In this document: piece by piece, positions 27,066-41,500 of the stretch | Numbering within the stretch: the stretch's first letter is position 1 | Layout of the letters: the number at the start of each line of letters is the position of its first letter | Origin: Paramecium sonneborni | Taxonomy: Eukaryota > Ciliophora > Oligohymenophorea > Peniculida > Parameciidae | Assembly: GCA_905182985.1 (NCBI GenBank) | Contig: CAJJDN010000087.1 | Location: 175,360-239,359, forward strand | Direction: 5' to 3' | DNA length: 64,000 bases | The notes under the pieces: generated by a model | Seen by the model: only the letters and a program-made list of their open reading frames with translations | What the model was told of the DNA's origin: nothing | The model's database searches: none | Position numbers and translations under genes: made by a program

Positions 27066-30000
27066 ATGGAAACTAGAAATAAAAATCTCAAAGATTAAGT
27101 AAATCAATTAGAAGAAGAGGAAATGTTTTAGATAAGTAGGAACTTTGTTAAATGAATAAACTTGCTGTAAAGTTTAAACATAGTTCTGATTCAGAATCAG
27201 ATAGTGATGTTTCTAGAAGAAAGTCAGAATAATCTGAAAGCTCTGATTCAAGTATAAAATCTATGAAAACAATTAAATCACGTATTTCTAAACGAATTTA
27301 AGGAAATCTAAGTCAATACACATAAGACCTATTTTCAACAATAATTAGAAAGACAGAAAGTTAAAAGGATTAGCAAAAGTAAATAAATAAGAAAATGTTA
27401 TTAGGGAGGAAATTTAGTAAAAATTATTTGAAAGAATGGCTGATAAGGCTACAGCTGAGAACTATTTACTTCATTAAAACTTAGAACAGTTTGATTCTTC
27501 ATTAAACATAAACAATTAATTTTAATTAGATGAATAAGAGTCAGAACATTATTCTGAAGCTTTCTCTAACATTTCAAATGAGGATAAATAATCAGATAAT
27601 TCAAATACTAGTGTTAAGATTTAAGAGGATTTAGATTAATTCAGAATTTAATAACAAATAGAAAATAATTGGCATAGTCCCAATCTGTCAATTTAAACTC
27701 CAATAGCAGAAATGAGTGTAAACCAATAATTTTAATAAGTCAACCTATTTAAAACCCAGAGTCACAAATTTACGAATCTCACTTGCTGGTTTTAGTCCTT
27801 TAACAGTTACTGAGTAATCTTCATCATCTATTGCTGTATTAAATAACTATCTATTAGGAGGATAATGATGATTAATAGAGTTTATCAAATTAATTTGGAA
27901 AAATTTATTACAAATTAAGTTAAATTAATGGAGCATAATTTATCAAATACAGAAAATTATAAAGTTTCCGTAAATATCATTTGATATATGTAATAATAAA
28001 AAATAATTGAGAGAGTTCTTATTTAGATAATTATATGATGTTAAAATTTAGAAAAACTTTACTTTACATTTATTTAATTATAAAGAGGCTTTCTAAAATT
28101 ATTGTTAGATCTAGATTATACTAATTTATATTGACATTAGTAACAATAGGAAACATTGCAATCTTTATATTAGAACATCTACAAGAGGAGGATAATAGAT
28201 ATTAAGAATATAATTTTAGTAATTATTATATTTTGATATTTAGCCTTTTTATGGTTTTATGTAGTGGATATAATTTTACAATTATTTGCATCTGGAGTGT
28301 TTCGTACTAAATTTATCTTTCTTTCAAGAATAATAGATGCTTGTTTAATTATTTTATATTATTATCATTTAACATATTCTGAAACAATAATAGATATTAC
28401 TCCATTAAGAATGACAAGATTGTTGAAACACTTAGGAGCTATTTTTGAAGGTATTAAAATTAATAATATGAAAGGATTATAAAAAATGATTGAAGCATTA
28501 ATTGAATCTTTGAAATTTATTTTAGAATCAACAGCAATTGTAATTTTATTTGTTTTATTTTTTGCATCATTGGGAACTTCATTATTTATGGGTTTATTTA
28601 ATGAAAGATGTTTACCTTCAGAAGAATCAGATTGGATTTAATGTAGAGAAGGTTATTGTTCAGATGGTACAATTTGTTAAGTCACAAATAAATCTTATAA
28701 TATTCCAACAAATTTTAATAATATAATTTATTCATTTGGACTTATTTTAAAGACTGTAACAATGGATGATTGGAGTTGGGTTATGTATTATACAATCAGA
28801 GCATTTCATCCTATTGTTTGGATTTATTATGTTTTAATTATATTTGTTGGTGGATTTTTTGGATTTAATCTTCCAATAGCAGTATTTAAGACACATTTTA
28901 GTGAAATGTAATTTAGAGAAAATTAATATACCGAACATCAAGAAAATGTAATTAGTAAATCAAACTTAAAACGAATTGGCTTTCATCATTATATAATTTA
29001 AATGAATTAATTTTTATTTTCAAACAATGAAGATTTCATATTAAATGAGCTTAGAACTAATAAAATTTAATAATCTTAAAATGTATAGTTCAGGATCTTA
29101 TTAGGTAGTATTTTGAATGAAAATAGAATTAATACAAGTAATTTTACTCATATAAGAAATTAGATTTAAAACTTTTCATTAAAATTCTTTCTTCTTCCTA
29201 AATTATCAATTTTATAAAAATACTTTCTATAAATGGATATTAAGAAATTTACTTCAGATCCAAAAACTTAAATTACAATAAAATAATTCAGTAGATCATC
29301 ATTTTTATTAGAAAAATTCATAGATTATAAATATTAATATATTTAAACAAGTTAGTTAGATATCTTAAGAAGATCCCTATTTTAAGTATTAAAAAAATCT
29401 GAAAATTAAAATTTTTAAATATAAAAAAGAAAATTATTCTACTATAAGCCAATTTAAAAGAAAAAAACATTAATATAGAGTTAGCGTGTAAAGTCAAGTA
29501 AATCTGAAATAATAGGAGTTTCTCCTTTAAACAATTAGAAGTCATTAGTTTAATTACCAATGAAAATATCGAAAAGAATAATAAAGATAGATAGTGTAAA
29601 TAATTCTGAGATTCATGGTGTAAAATCTAGTTCAGAATCATTTTCTCCATAAGTTGGATAATAACATAACAAAGAAATAGAGAAATAGAGACGAAAGTTT
29701 CCTTATTTTATGAGTGGATAGTAATTTATTGGAAAATAATCTATTTGCAAACCTTTTACAATTTATAGTTGTGGTGAATTAAAATTACTTTTAAATGGAA
29801 CATATTTAGATTAAAAGGAAATAGAGAAAAGAATTAATTCAAAAATAGTAAATAAACCATTAGATAAACCAAGATGTGAGGAGGAATTTATAAAAATAAA
29901 GAGAAAGGAATTTAAAAAAAGATTGATAAAATAAAGAAATTGGTCTGGAAACAATGTATTAACAAATAGTTAGTTTTTAATAAAGAAATTTGATTCAATA

Positions 30001-33000
30001 TTTTAAGAACTCAATGTAAGAGACATAGAGATTTGGCATAAATCATTTAGTGGAATTTTAAGAACTCTTTGGAAATATGCTTTTAGAATAATGCATTTTA
30101 AATTAACAATGTTAGTGTTTGATTTAACAATTCTTATAAATACATTATTTTTGGCTTCATAGGGTTTAATAGAAAGAAGTATAATAGATAGAGTAGAAGA
30201 TACTGCGACAATATTATTATCAACAGAGATTATACTCTAATTGATAGTACTTAAGCCAAGTATTTAATTATAAAGATATTAGGAAGATTAACAAAAAATA
30301 TACATCATGTTATAGAATTATTGATAGTAATATTAAGTTTGATAGAGTTTGGATTTAGTAATTACTTAAATGTAAGTGAATAATATTTAAGATTAATGAG
30401 ATCTTCAAAATGTTTATTGTTCTATAGATGCATAGGATATATATAAATGGCTCGTATAATTGGTGCAATTGCATAAATAACTTATAAGTCTTATATATAT
30501 TTGGCATTTTTGATGTTCTTTATGATTTTTACTTTTGGTTTGATTGGAATGGAGTTATACGCTCATAAATTTAGTGAATATCATAATGAGGGTTATATGC
30601 ATTCATTTGATGATCCAGCTAAAGCATTTATGACAGTATTCAATATAATGACAAATGATGATTGGTTTGGAGTTTATAGAATTGGATCAGAAATTTAGAA
30701 AGAATTTTCAATTGCTTATTCGATTTTATTAGTGTTTACATTAAATTATTTTATTTATGGTATTTTAATGGCAATATTATTGGATGGATTTAGTTAATAT
30801 TTAGAAAGAGAATCTACTAATGAAAATAATAAGTTTTTGAAAGATAAAATAAAATAGATAAAAAAACTTAATAAATAATTAGATTCAGAACATTCAGATA
30901 ATGACTCAGAGTCTGAATCAGAATCCAACTCATGTTAATCTTCATTATATTAAGATTAGAATAATTAAGGTTTTACTAATAGATATAATGATAGAAATGA
31001 TAGTTTGTTTCATGAAAATATACAAGCATCTCCTAATAATATTAAAGAATAAATTTATAATCTATATTCCAAAAGAGATAGCAATTTCACAGAAATGTTA
31101 TTTCATTCTTTATAATTTCCAGTAGTCAGAACTAGAAAAATGGAATAGTAAGATGAATAGAAGAAGAAAATAAAAGAGGATTTTAGAAGATTAAAGAGTA
31201 AAATCAATATATTAAAATTGAAAACTAATGAACCAAAAACTCTTAAATATTTATAAGAAAATCTAGAATAGATCTTTAAAAAAATGTTTAAACATAATTA
31301 TAAATTATATGCTGGAATTGAATGTATGTAATCCTATTACTGCTTTAAAAAATCAAATCCATTAAGAAAGATATTCTTTAGGATAAGTTTTAGTATTTAT
31401 ACAAAATATTTTATTGATTCCATTTTATTTCTCACTATTATTTATTTGGCTCTTCCAAAGAATATTTAGGAGAAGCCATTGTTAATTACAACACTATTTA
31501 TTTTGAATTCAACTATTTTTATTGAATTTATAATAAAATCTATTGCATAAGGGGCATTCTTAGATAGAGGATCATATTTAAATGTAAGTGTTTTATTTTA
31601 TAGTATAGTATACTTGGAAGATAGTTGATCTAATTTACATAATAGTTTATTATGTTAAATTTTTTAATATTATTGATTTACCAGTTTTTGTAGTAATCGA
31701 GACATTTTTATTTTTTAGACCTTTAAAATTATTATATAGAATAAAATGGGTAGTTAGAGTAAGAGCAGCTTTGACTTAATCTCTATTTGATATTATAAAT
31801 GTGTTTGTTGTATTACTTTTAGTATGGCTAATGTTTGCTGTATTTTCAATGATGTTATATGCAGGTAAGATGGGATTTTGTGAGGAATAAATAAATTATG
31901 ATATTGGATAAGAAGAATGTATTAAATTAGGTAAGGAATGGAGAGTTTATAAACATAATTTTGATAATATAACAACTGCATTACCTGCATTATTTATAAT
32001 TTCTACTTTTGATGGATGGGGTTCAATTTTATGGGTATCATAAAATAGTAGAGAAGCTTCAGATGGTCCACATCTTTATTTTAGTTAGATTCCAACATAT
32101 ATCTTTTATTTAGCCTTTTGTGCTGTTGGATCTATGTTTTTCCTTTAATTATTTACTGGTGTATTGTTTATCAATTTAAAAGCCAATTCTTAATAAATGG
32201 AAGACTAATAATTAACATAAGCTCAATTAGAATATATAAATGTATCAGAAATCATTTTACATGATCATCCTATTAGAGCATCATTACCAAAGTCGCAATT
32301 TAGTAGGTTATTAAATATATTAATAATGAATAAATATATGGACTTTTTTATGTTTACTATTTTATTAATGAATTGTGTTACAATAATGATGATTCATCAT
32401 TCAGCTGAAGATTATTATAATTCAAGAATCAATTAAATTTATCATATATGTACTATTATTTTTGCAACTTGGTTACTACTTCAATTCATTAATTTAGGAA
32501 TCAATAGATTCAAAGATAATTTATGGAGACTCTATACATCCTTAGTTATTATTTTAGGTGTCATTGATTTAATTCTTGATTGCAAATTCGATTGGTTTGA
32601 ATTCTATTGTAATTCAACATAATTAACCTAATATTATTAATTATTAAGAATATTATATACTCTTAGAAACTTAAGAATTATTTTAATATTTTAAGGTTTG
32701 TAAAATCTACAAAGATTAATAAGAGTAATGTCATTTGCATTGCCATTTTTACTTAAGATTCTGTTCATTCTTTTAATAATTATGGTTGTATATGCATTTT
32801 ATGGAGTAATGTTATATGGAACAATAGATAAGGGTGAAGTTATTAATGATTTAATAAACTTTTCTAATTTTTGGTTAGCTATGCTTACACTTTTTAAATG
32901 TGTTAGTGGAGATGATTTTCGATCTATTATGAATGATTGTATGCATCATAATCCATATTGTTCTGAAGATCCTAAATATTGTGGATCTCCATATGCATAA

Positions 33001-33942
33001 ATCTACTTTATATCTTTTATGTTAATATCAAATTATGCATTGTTAAATTTATTTGTTTTAGCCATGATAGAATAATTTGAATTCTTTTTCAATAATTAAG
33101 ATTCCATTTTATAAACATACGTTGAAAATATTGATTCTTTTAGAAAAACATGGTTCAAATTTTCAAGATAAAATGGATAAGTTTTAAATATTAGATCTTT
33201 ACCTCATTTATTAATTGAAATTAAAGAACCATTAGGATGTAAACCTTATGATAATCTATGGGATGCTGCTAAACTTAGTTTAAATTTTAATCTATTTTGT
33301 GACTTTGGAGATAATATAACATATAATTAATTGTTATATGAAATATTTTATCATAGATACTAAAAATAAATATTTGAGTAATGTTCAGAAATTGCTGCTC
33401 AAAAAATGTCTTAATTTCATAAAACTATGCTTTTCAGATTAGCTTATTACAGAAGAGGATTAAAACAAAGAAGAACAAATATTGGACCTTAACTTAAACT
33501 AGAAGGTAATGGTAATATTTTACATGTTTTATTAATAACATTGACCACTTTCAAACTTTGGAAATCCTATACAGTTTAGATCATTTCTAATATAATTACT
33601 GATTAACAATATTTATCATAAAGAACTTTTAGGGACACTGAACCAATCAAACATTCTATTACATTAAAAAGTATAGAAAGTTAAGAATCAAGAATTAAAT
33701 TAAATGATAATCCTGTTTATCAAAAAAGAAGGATAGGAAGAATGAAAAGAGTCTCATTATAAGGTTAATTAAATGACTATTTGCCAGGAGATTGCATTAA
33801 TGTATTCACTTTTATGTTATTTTAGCCTAAACCTATTTTATTAAGAAGAAAAAGTAGTTTTGGAGTTGAAGAAGGTAATATCCAAAATGTTTATCATTCA
33901 CGTAAAATTCAAAAAATTTAAAAGATTTATAAGATGATATGA
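27066..33942 (+). CDS. Four-domain voltage-gated cation channel with all-Asp pore ring (D/D/D/D)
   Basis: Likely start ATG 27066 (METRNKNLKDQ) with a 26-nt intron before FKHSSDSESD; ATG 27152 is an alternative. About eight introns of 22-29 nt; TGA at 33940-33942; about 2,200 residues. Repeat I about 28050-28900, II about 30050-30800, III about 31380-32180, IV about 32330-33090. Pores: I TVTMDDWSWVM, II IMTNDDWFGV, III ISTFDGWGSIL, IV KCVSGDDFRSIM. Each aligns without gaps to the Cav pore (TMEGW, TGEDW, TFEGW, TGEAW), with Asp at every selectivity Glu. S4 of II-IV is basic (LRLMRSSKCLLFYR; RIKWVVRVRA; TLRNLRIIL), while S4 of I is weaker (SPLRMTRLLKHL). C-terminal FRKTWFKFSRQNGQ and EIKEPLG resemble the Cav/Nav EF-like domain. 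Probably Ca2+- or cation-selective. Close paralogue of the gene at 56992-63284. Confidence 0.92.
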
Positions 33943-34028
33943 TTTATTTATTATTTATTATTTTTTAGTACTAATTTGAATCTTAAAAGTATACTTTTAA
34001 TTGATGTTTTAGTATTTTTATCAAATTG

Positions 34029-37000
34029 TCATACATCTTATTAGGATCTAGAATTATTTTGGTAACTTTTTATGGTTGCATTTTTTGAAGGTTTAATTCT
34101 TTCAAATAAGTTTCGATTGGATTTACTTCTCTTATACATTTTTTTGTCAACCCCTTTTATATATGAATAATAATGATCAATTTTTTTAAGAATTGCTTCT
34201 ATGTTAAAGTCAGGAAAATAAGTTAGAGATGACTTGCAATTATCTATTTATAAATTTTCATTTGTATGAACAATATCCTAAATCTTTCTTTATAATGAAT
34301 CACCTTAAATGTTTTCTGCAACATCACCAGAAATTTCAATTTAGCCATTACTTGTAATATGATTTGGTTATCCTTATTTTTTTTGATCTCCAATACTAAA
34401 TCTTTTTATTTACTGATCAATATTTGCAATTAGCTATTATTTTTATATCTATTATTATAAAACTGGGCTTAAATTTGTTTATTAGTTATTATAAGTTCTT
34501 TGTTAAGATTTTTATCCTATTTATATTGTTGTTTTTCTTTTCTTTCTTCTTTATTCTCCTCCAACTTAAATTCTTTTTTCTTAAGTTTCAATTTATTTTC
34601 TAATTAATGATTCTTACATATCACTAGCCTCACTATTTTTACTAAGTTACTTTATAAAACCTTTATTTTAATCTTAATCTTATTAATTATTTAGATTTCC
34701 TAATTTTTATGACTATAAAAGACTTCCAAATTCTTCTACATTAGATGATCTTCTTCTAGGAGTATTTTATAATTATTTTTATGGTTATTTAGTATTTGTA
34801 CTGGTAATTTAATTATTTGGAATTGAAAGTAATTATGATTATTCTAAAACTTCAAGTGTTTTTTCTTAAATATCCTTCTTAAATACTTAGAATGCTTTAG
34901 ATTTTTCTTTTCCAAATTAAATTCTTTGAAAATTAATAATACTTTTTTTTAAATCATGACTTTCTTTAAAATCAGTAGTTATACCTCCAACTATAGTTTT
35001 ATTACTTTTTTTTTAAAATGCCTTTTACATTTCACTAGTAGTAGGAGATTGTGAATCATTTAAATTTTTAGATTAATCATCTTCACTTTTAGAATCTATT
35101 TCTAAATTTTAAGTCAACTAAAATCCTAAAGATAGCAAATAATCATCTGTAAATTCTCTATTATATTAAATTGATTTACTATTCTGTTAAATTTCCAACT
35201 ATTATTTTTAAAACACCTTCCTATACACTGTTTAAGTTCTCTCTAGATCTAGATTTATGAGTATTTCGATAAGGAAATTTAATTCTATTATTTAATCTGA
35301 CTGCAGTGAAACTACTAGATATTTTATTTAAGTTTGGTTATAAGAATACAAAAGGACATCTAATAAAAATTGAATAAATTTATTTACTGTATAAAATTAT
35401 GAGTCCATTCACAAATTTCACAAACATTTCCAGAACCTTTATATTAGGGATTAAATAATAATCTATCTCTTTTCATGCAAAATATTTCATATTCTGATTC
35501 ATTTTCACTAATAACATTAATAAAATCATCATAACTATTTTATAATAATTAAATTACTTAATATAAGCCATTTAAGTAAATTTTAAAGCTCTTACTTTAT
35601 AATCATAAGGTTATTGTGTAATAAATTCTCTTTCTCCTAATACTGCTCTAATTTTAAATTATATATATTACCCAGAACTGACTTTTTTGAGAAAGGTTTC
35701 TGTGGCTTCATAAAAATCATTTTCATCTTAAAAATTATTAATTGAATATACTTTAATGATCTGCTACAAATTCTAAAGCTCCAGAAAGAACAAACCATAC
35801 TTTCGTAGGCTATTCAAATCGAGAATATAAAACTTCTTCTGGTAATACTTTCTTTTCTTTAACAAATTAACATAAATTATTAATTGTTAATTCTTTAAAA
35901 TTATCTCTAAGAAATCTTGATTTTTTAAGTGTATTACAATATAAATCAGTCAAAACTTCTTCTTTTAAATGTTTAGTTAATTAGTTTATAAATATCTCTG
36001 CGTGACTATCTTCTTCTTATTCTAGTTTAAAAAAGTATTCAAAATACTTCTTAACCTATAAAATTAATAAAATTGTTACTTTTAATGAAAGATTAAGATT
36101 TAGACCTCTTTTTCTAATATGTTAATGTATTTATCTTAGTTTAAATTTATAAGTAGTTCTTTTATCAGACATTTATTTAAAAATATTACCAATATTTGAA
36201 ATACAATAACCAAATACTCCACAAAGTAATAATGTAACAATAATAACAAATATTCTTTCAAAAGTAGTAACAGGTACAATATCTCCATAACCAACAGTAA
36301 CAGTTGTTATTACGCTCCAATAAAGAGAAATTATATATCTATCAAACCAATTATAATCAAATGCTTATTTATCATAATGTGTTAACCAATTATCAGTAAT
36401 ACCAAATGATTCATATTCTGTTAATGCAACAAAATGCCATGCACATCCACAAAAATGACCTGTCAAAAGAAGGAAAAAGATAAGTTTAAAAAGATCAACA
36501 ACTATTTAAATATTTTCCTTTTGTTATATTCATAATATCTTACTTACAAATTCAACATTTCTTCTATGCTTTCCATCAATGGAGATAACCGTGTCAATCT
36601 AAGTAATAAAGTATATCTAACAAATGGTATATTCATATTAGACATCAAAAATGGTATTACTACTACTAAATCCCAAAAAAAATTATCTTTTAAATAATGC
36701 TTTACTATAGATTTTCTATCTTCATGCATCAATCCTTTATCATAATAAGCTGTGTTAAAATTAATAATTATCTCAGCAACAAAAATCCATGATGGTAATA
36801 AATCAAACAAATATTCAAAGACTCCTGATGTTGATATATTAAAACTTATATTAATAGGAATATAAAATATATTCATTACTATAAAAAGTAATAATAGAAT
36901 ATCCCATATTATTTTAAACTTACTATCAGGTCTAATTACTATAATGTATTTGCTTAAATAATCTTAACAATTTTCTAAATAATGAAGTAATTTCGTTGCT

Positions 37001-37870
37001 CTTTTCTGAAAATTATATTTCAAAATTAAGAACTTATTAATTTTAAAATTTGTACCAAACTTGGTTTTAATTTAATTTAATGAGAAATTAAGATATATTC
37101 AAAATTACTTGATAAATCCCCTATCACTGAAAATATCTTCTAAGTTAAGAGTCTAAACTTAATAGTTTCAGTTTTAGTTTTCAACTATTAGATAAATCTA
37201 GATACTAATCGAATTATTATAAATCCCTTTGATGCCCAAATATCATTTAAGCTAATAATCAATGATAATTATACCCAATTTTTCCTTCTCTTATTCCACT
37301 TAACCTTTTAGATGAAAGCTCATTTGTTTAATTACTTTTTTATTATTGTAATTCTTTATTCTTTCTTATTTTATCTTCCTCTAATTCAAATTGTTACACA
37401 AAACTTTAGTACTTATCAATTTTTGAGTATGATTTTACTCCTTAAACTTATAAATTGAATGTTGAATCAATTATTAATGCAGTATTTCCTTTTTTAAAAG
37501 GACTTTAACTTATCTATTAGTTTTTCTATATACTAGGACTTCTCTATTATCTTATTAAAGAATTCGTTCTTGATCTTACTGATTCTTAATCATATCTATT
37601 ATCACTTATAAAATCCAAAACAATAATTTACCTTACACTACTCAAATAATTATCATCTTCAGAACTTTCTTCTTTATGACCATCATTTAATGCTCGAAAA
37701 TTATTTCTTTCAAAAATATTTCTCTTATCTTTTAATGCTTCATCTATACGCTGTTCTGTCCCATTATCATTTTAGTAAATAGGTAGAAGTTCCTCAAATC
37801 GAGGAGAGGAAATATTCTAACTATATACAGGATTATCTATTCCAAGGTACGGACTCTCCTTTTTTTTCAT
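34029..37870 (-). CDS. EAG/CNBD-type potassium channel
   Basis: ATG 37870-37868 (MKKKESPYLGIDNP); TGA 34031-34029; about 1,250 residues with short introns. After a long acidic and Gln-rich N-terminus, the TM core lies about 36950-36180. S1 is near MNIFYIPINISF and S2 near LPSWIFVAEIIINF. The S2-S3 loop has EDRKSIVKHYLKDNFFWDLVVVIPF, then an S4 with few charges (FVRYTLLLRLTRLS). The pore contains SVITTVTVGYGDIVPV, the K+ signature GYGD, followed by S6 VIIVTLLLCGVFGYCI. Downstream is a cyclic-nucleotide-binding-type region with PTKVWFVLSGALEF and AVLGEREFI, similar to CNBD strands and the phosphate-binding cassette. The tail is low-complexity. Ciliates carry many such channels, and the K+ selectivity filter is intact here. 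Nothing shows whether cyclic nucleotide actually binds. The gene converges on the four-domain channel 86 bp away. Confidence 0.9.
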
Positions 37871-38534
37871 TATTTAATTTTATATACATAATTGCTTTAT
37901 TAACAAATCTTTACAAATGAGTTATCATATAATGATAATGCTTACTTAAAAGAATAATAATTAAATATACTCTATTATACATTATTCTTAATACCTTTAC
38001 AAAAATTATATTTATTTCAATTATTAAATTCTAAAATACACAATCAAATAGTTATTAAGCTAAAAGTTAAACTGAAATCTTAATCATATCGACTCATTAA
38101 TTGTATTTTATTACAAATAATTATTAAATTAAAATTTTAGATAAATAAAATAAAAATACAAAACTTATTATAAATTTGATTTAATTTATTCTTGATATTT
38201 ATTCAACTACGATTGAAATATTTCAAATAAATTACTTAACCCTATTTATTCCTGGATTTTTTTTATTTTTTCTCATTAGAATATTCAAATTTTCAATTTA
38301 AATTCTTATACTTATTTACTCCTATAATCCTTTATTTACATAAAAGTAATCTTTATCATTTTATTGCAAATTATAATTCTAAGTTAGAGTATTTAATGCT
38401 AAAGTCTTCTTTTCAAAATTTGGAAAATAATAGAAAAAATGAGAAACTATTTTTAGAATATGATGATAATAATAATAAAAATATTAAATTTAATGCAAAT
38501 TATAGGGAAATTCATTAAAATTTAACTTAGAGAA
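37871..38534. other. Divergent intergenic region
   Basis: 664 bp between the K+ channel start (-) and the TmcB-like start (+). A frame from ATG 38396 (MLKSSFQNLENN) stays open for about 90 codons and overlaps the start of the next gene in another frame. It has no recognisable domain and is about as long as chance allows with one stop codon. No RNA gene is seen. Confidence 0.5.
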
Positions 38535-41500
38535 ATGCAATAGATGCTAAAGGAATCAAAATCATCCACTTAAATAAATTTAAAGATTTTATCTTTATTT
38601 TATGTAGCAATTAGAATGAGCATTTTATTACCCACTTATTAATTTGCAAATGAATATTACAAAGTATATATATATTATTAGTATTTATTAGGATGAAAAA
38701 TTTATCTTAATAAAAACATTAATAAATTGGTTTTCAGGGCTTACTCCTATAATTTCAATAAATAATAATAACATTATTATAGCTTCTGTAATTATGATAA
38801 GTATTATTCATTGGATTGCAACATTAATTATTATTTTTGGAAGTTCTTAATCTTAAATTTTATATCATTATAGCCAGAAATATTTCACTTATTTAAATTC
38901 TCTTTTGCTTTATCCCACATTTATACACATCTAAAATTTAAAATTAATTGGAGATTTTGATTAAATTGTTATTTTTTTAATATTTCCTGTAATTTTCAAT
39001 TCAACTATTTAAAACTACATACAACGAAACTATTCATTGCCAACAAGAAATCCATTTATAAAAAGACATAGAATTTCAAATTATCTAATCTCATTAATAG
39101 AAATAATTGGTTTGATTTCAATAGTATACTTAAAAGAATAATATTAATGTGTTATTTTGATTTTAATATTTTTTGTACAACTTTTAGATGCCTTATTTGT
39201 GAATCCATATTAATATTATGTCAATCTATAATATTGCTTTTGGAGCAGTTTGTTATTTTTTGCATCAATATTAAAAATGATTGCTTTTTTTTGGAATTCC
39301 TATTAATTTTTTTATTTAGGATGTTATTTAATTCCTTTGTTGAGTTTTGTAGCATAAAAATATTTAGAATTATAATAAGAAGACAATTTAATTTAACAAT
39401 CTTTATAAAAGGAATTACTATTATAAATTGTTGATATGTATTATTTTGGTAATTAAATAATAAAAAATAAAATACTTTACATTATTAGAGCCAAATTTAA
39501 AATTGTAATTAAAGAGAAGTTTGATATTGATCTTTAATTATAATAATGTATAATGCAACTATTTACAAAAATTATAGAATAATTACAAATTACAGAAAGA
39601 TTTTAAGATGAAGATTTTTATATCTATAATATATTATTTTTTTTACAAACTTGTGAAAAGCAGAATCTAGGATATATAAAAATGAAAAAGTATTAATCCT
39701 CAACTCATTCTTAATCATTATATTTCTAAATTCTTGCAGATAACATTTATGGTTCAGTTGTTAAAAATAGAAAAAAAAAGAAAATATTTCAGATGAATGA
39801 GGAATCTTAAGGAGCTTTAAGTTTATTTGAAATAAGAACAAGTTAACTGTTAAATGAAAAAAGTATGAGTTTAATTATATAAATATTATAAATGAAACTA
39901 AAATATTGGGAAAAATTACAATAAGGGTTTTAAAGAATTGAAGAATTAGCTATTTAGTCAGAAAATTTAAGTAAATTACTAACTAAATTAAAGAATATAG
40001 TTTTTAGCGAACTTTAAATAAATGTTTTTACAATTCAAAAAGATTTATTTAAATTAAATATTTTAGATTTAAGATTATTGTCTTTAATGTTTTCAGGAGT
40101 ATTGAATGATTTTCATATAACATTAGAAATTGAGTAAAGAATTGAAGAATTGTTAAGTTTTGAGAGAAATTTATAAACTAAAAATATTATCAATACTACC
40201 TTATTAAATGATGAAATGATTTTAGTATCTGTAAGTATGTTAAAAAATTAAGGGTAAATAATAGCTAGTAATAGAAAAAAAATGTAAAAATTCTTTTAAT
40301 ATCAAAATGAAGATTCATTTATGTAAGTATAGCATATAAATTAATTGTTACCGAAATATTTAAAAGATAAGCATGATGAATTTTTAAATAATTTTTTGAA
40401 AATAGGAGAATCTGAAATTTTTGATTAAAGTAGAAGTGTATTTCCAATATATTAAACAGGTTTTTCTTTTAACTCTACTTTATAATTGGTTCATTCATAT
40501 GATAATATAGATGATTATATTGTTACTGCTGCAATAAAGCAAATGAATGAAAATAATGATTTTATAATATTTGATGATACAGGAAAGATATTGGGTATTT
40601 CAAAATAAGTTTAAAATATCTTATTATAAAGTAATAGTTAAGAATTTGATGATTAAATTTTAAATTCATATATTTTTTTTTGGTTTCATAATTTGTTTGA
40701 TGCAGTTTAATAATTTTAAAAAGTTGAATAAGATGATTAATAATTGAAAATTAATTCTTAGAAAACATTTGTAACTCCAATATAGGATATTGATATTATA
40801 ATAAGAGAACATGAAGCATATAAAAAATCTCATTTGATAACTCAAACAAGTGCATTAAAAACAGAATAATAAGAGAATACTTATCATTAAGTTTCAGTAT
40901 AACCGAAATATACATGCTTTAAGAAAAATTATATTCAATAAACCTAAGAGTTTGTTTCAAGTTGTTCTTTGAAAGAAAATTCAGTACATCCTTATTATTA
41001 AATTGTATATAATCTTACATTAAATGTAATGAAAAATAAATATCCATATTTTTTAATGTAAATAATTGAATACCGATACAAAGAAGTAAAAAGATAAGGA
41101 ATAGAATTATCTAATAGTGCAATAAGTTCTTACTATTAATCGAAGAATTTAAAAACTACTGAATAAATAGAGGATGAGTTTCAATTAGATGAAAATGATG
41201 TACCTTAAGCATTTGTAATAAATTAACCAGTTGTTAATAAATTATTTATTAATGATCATGAAGGTGAAACTAATTAAGAAGTTTAAGTAAATGAAAATTT
41301 GGCATTATAAAAATCAATTGATCCTAGAGAAAGTAATTTAGTATCTCCAAGAGGAAATAGAGATATCTTAATTTAAAGAGAGTATGATTTTGATGATGAA
41401 GAGGATGATGGTAGAGATCAAAAATCAAAAATAGGTAAAAGTAGTTCTCAAAAAAATCAATAAGCAAATATTTTATAAATTGTACTTAGAGAATAAAATA

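Noticed and set aside
38396..38660. Frame from ATG 38396 (MLKSSFQNLENN) as an extra gene or first exon of the TmcB-like gene.
   Set aside because: It is within chance length, does not join the main frame by a good intron, and the ATG at 38535 gives a clean start.
39147..39434. Plus-strand frame starting MCYFDFNIFCTTF.
   Set aside because: Off-frame reading of the TmcB-like gene, whose own frame is continuous here.
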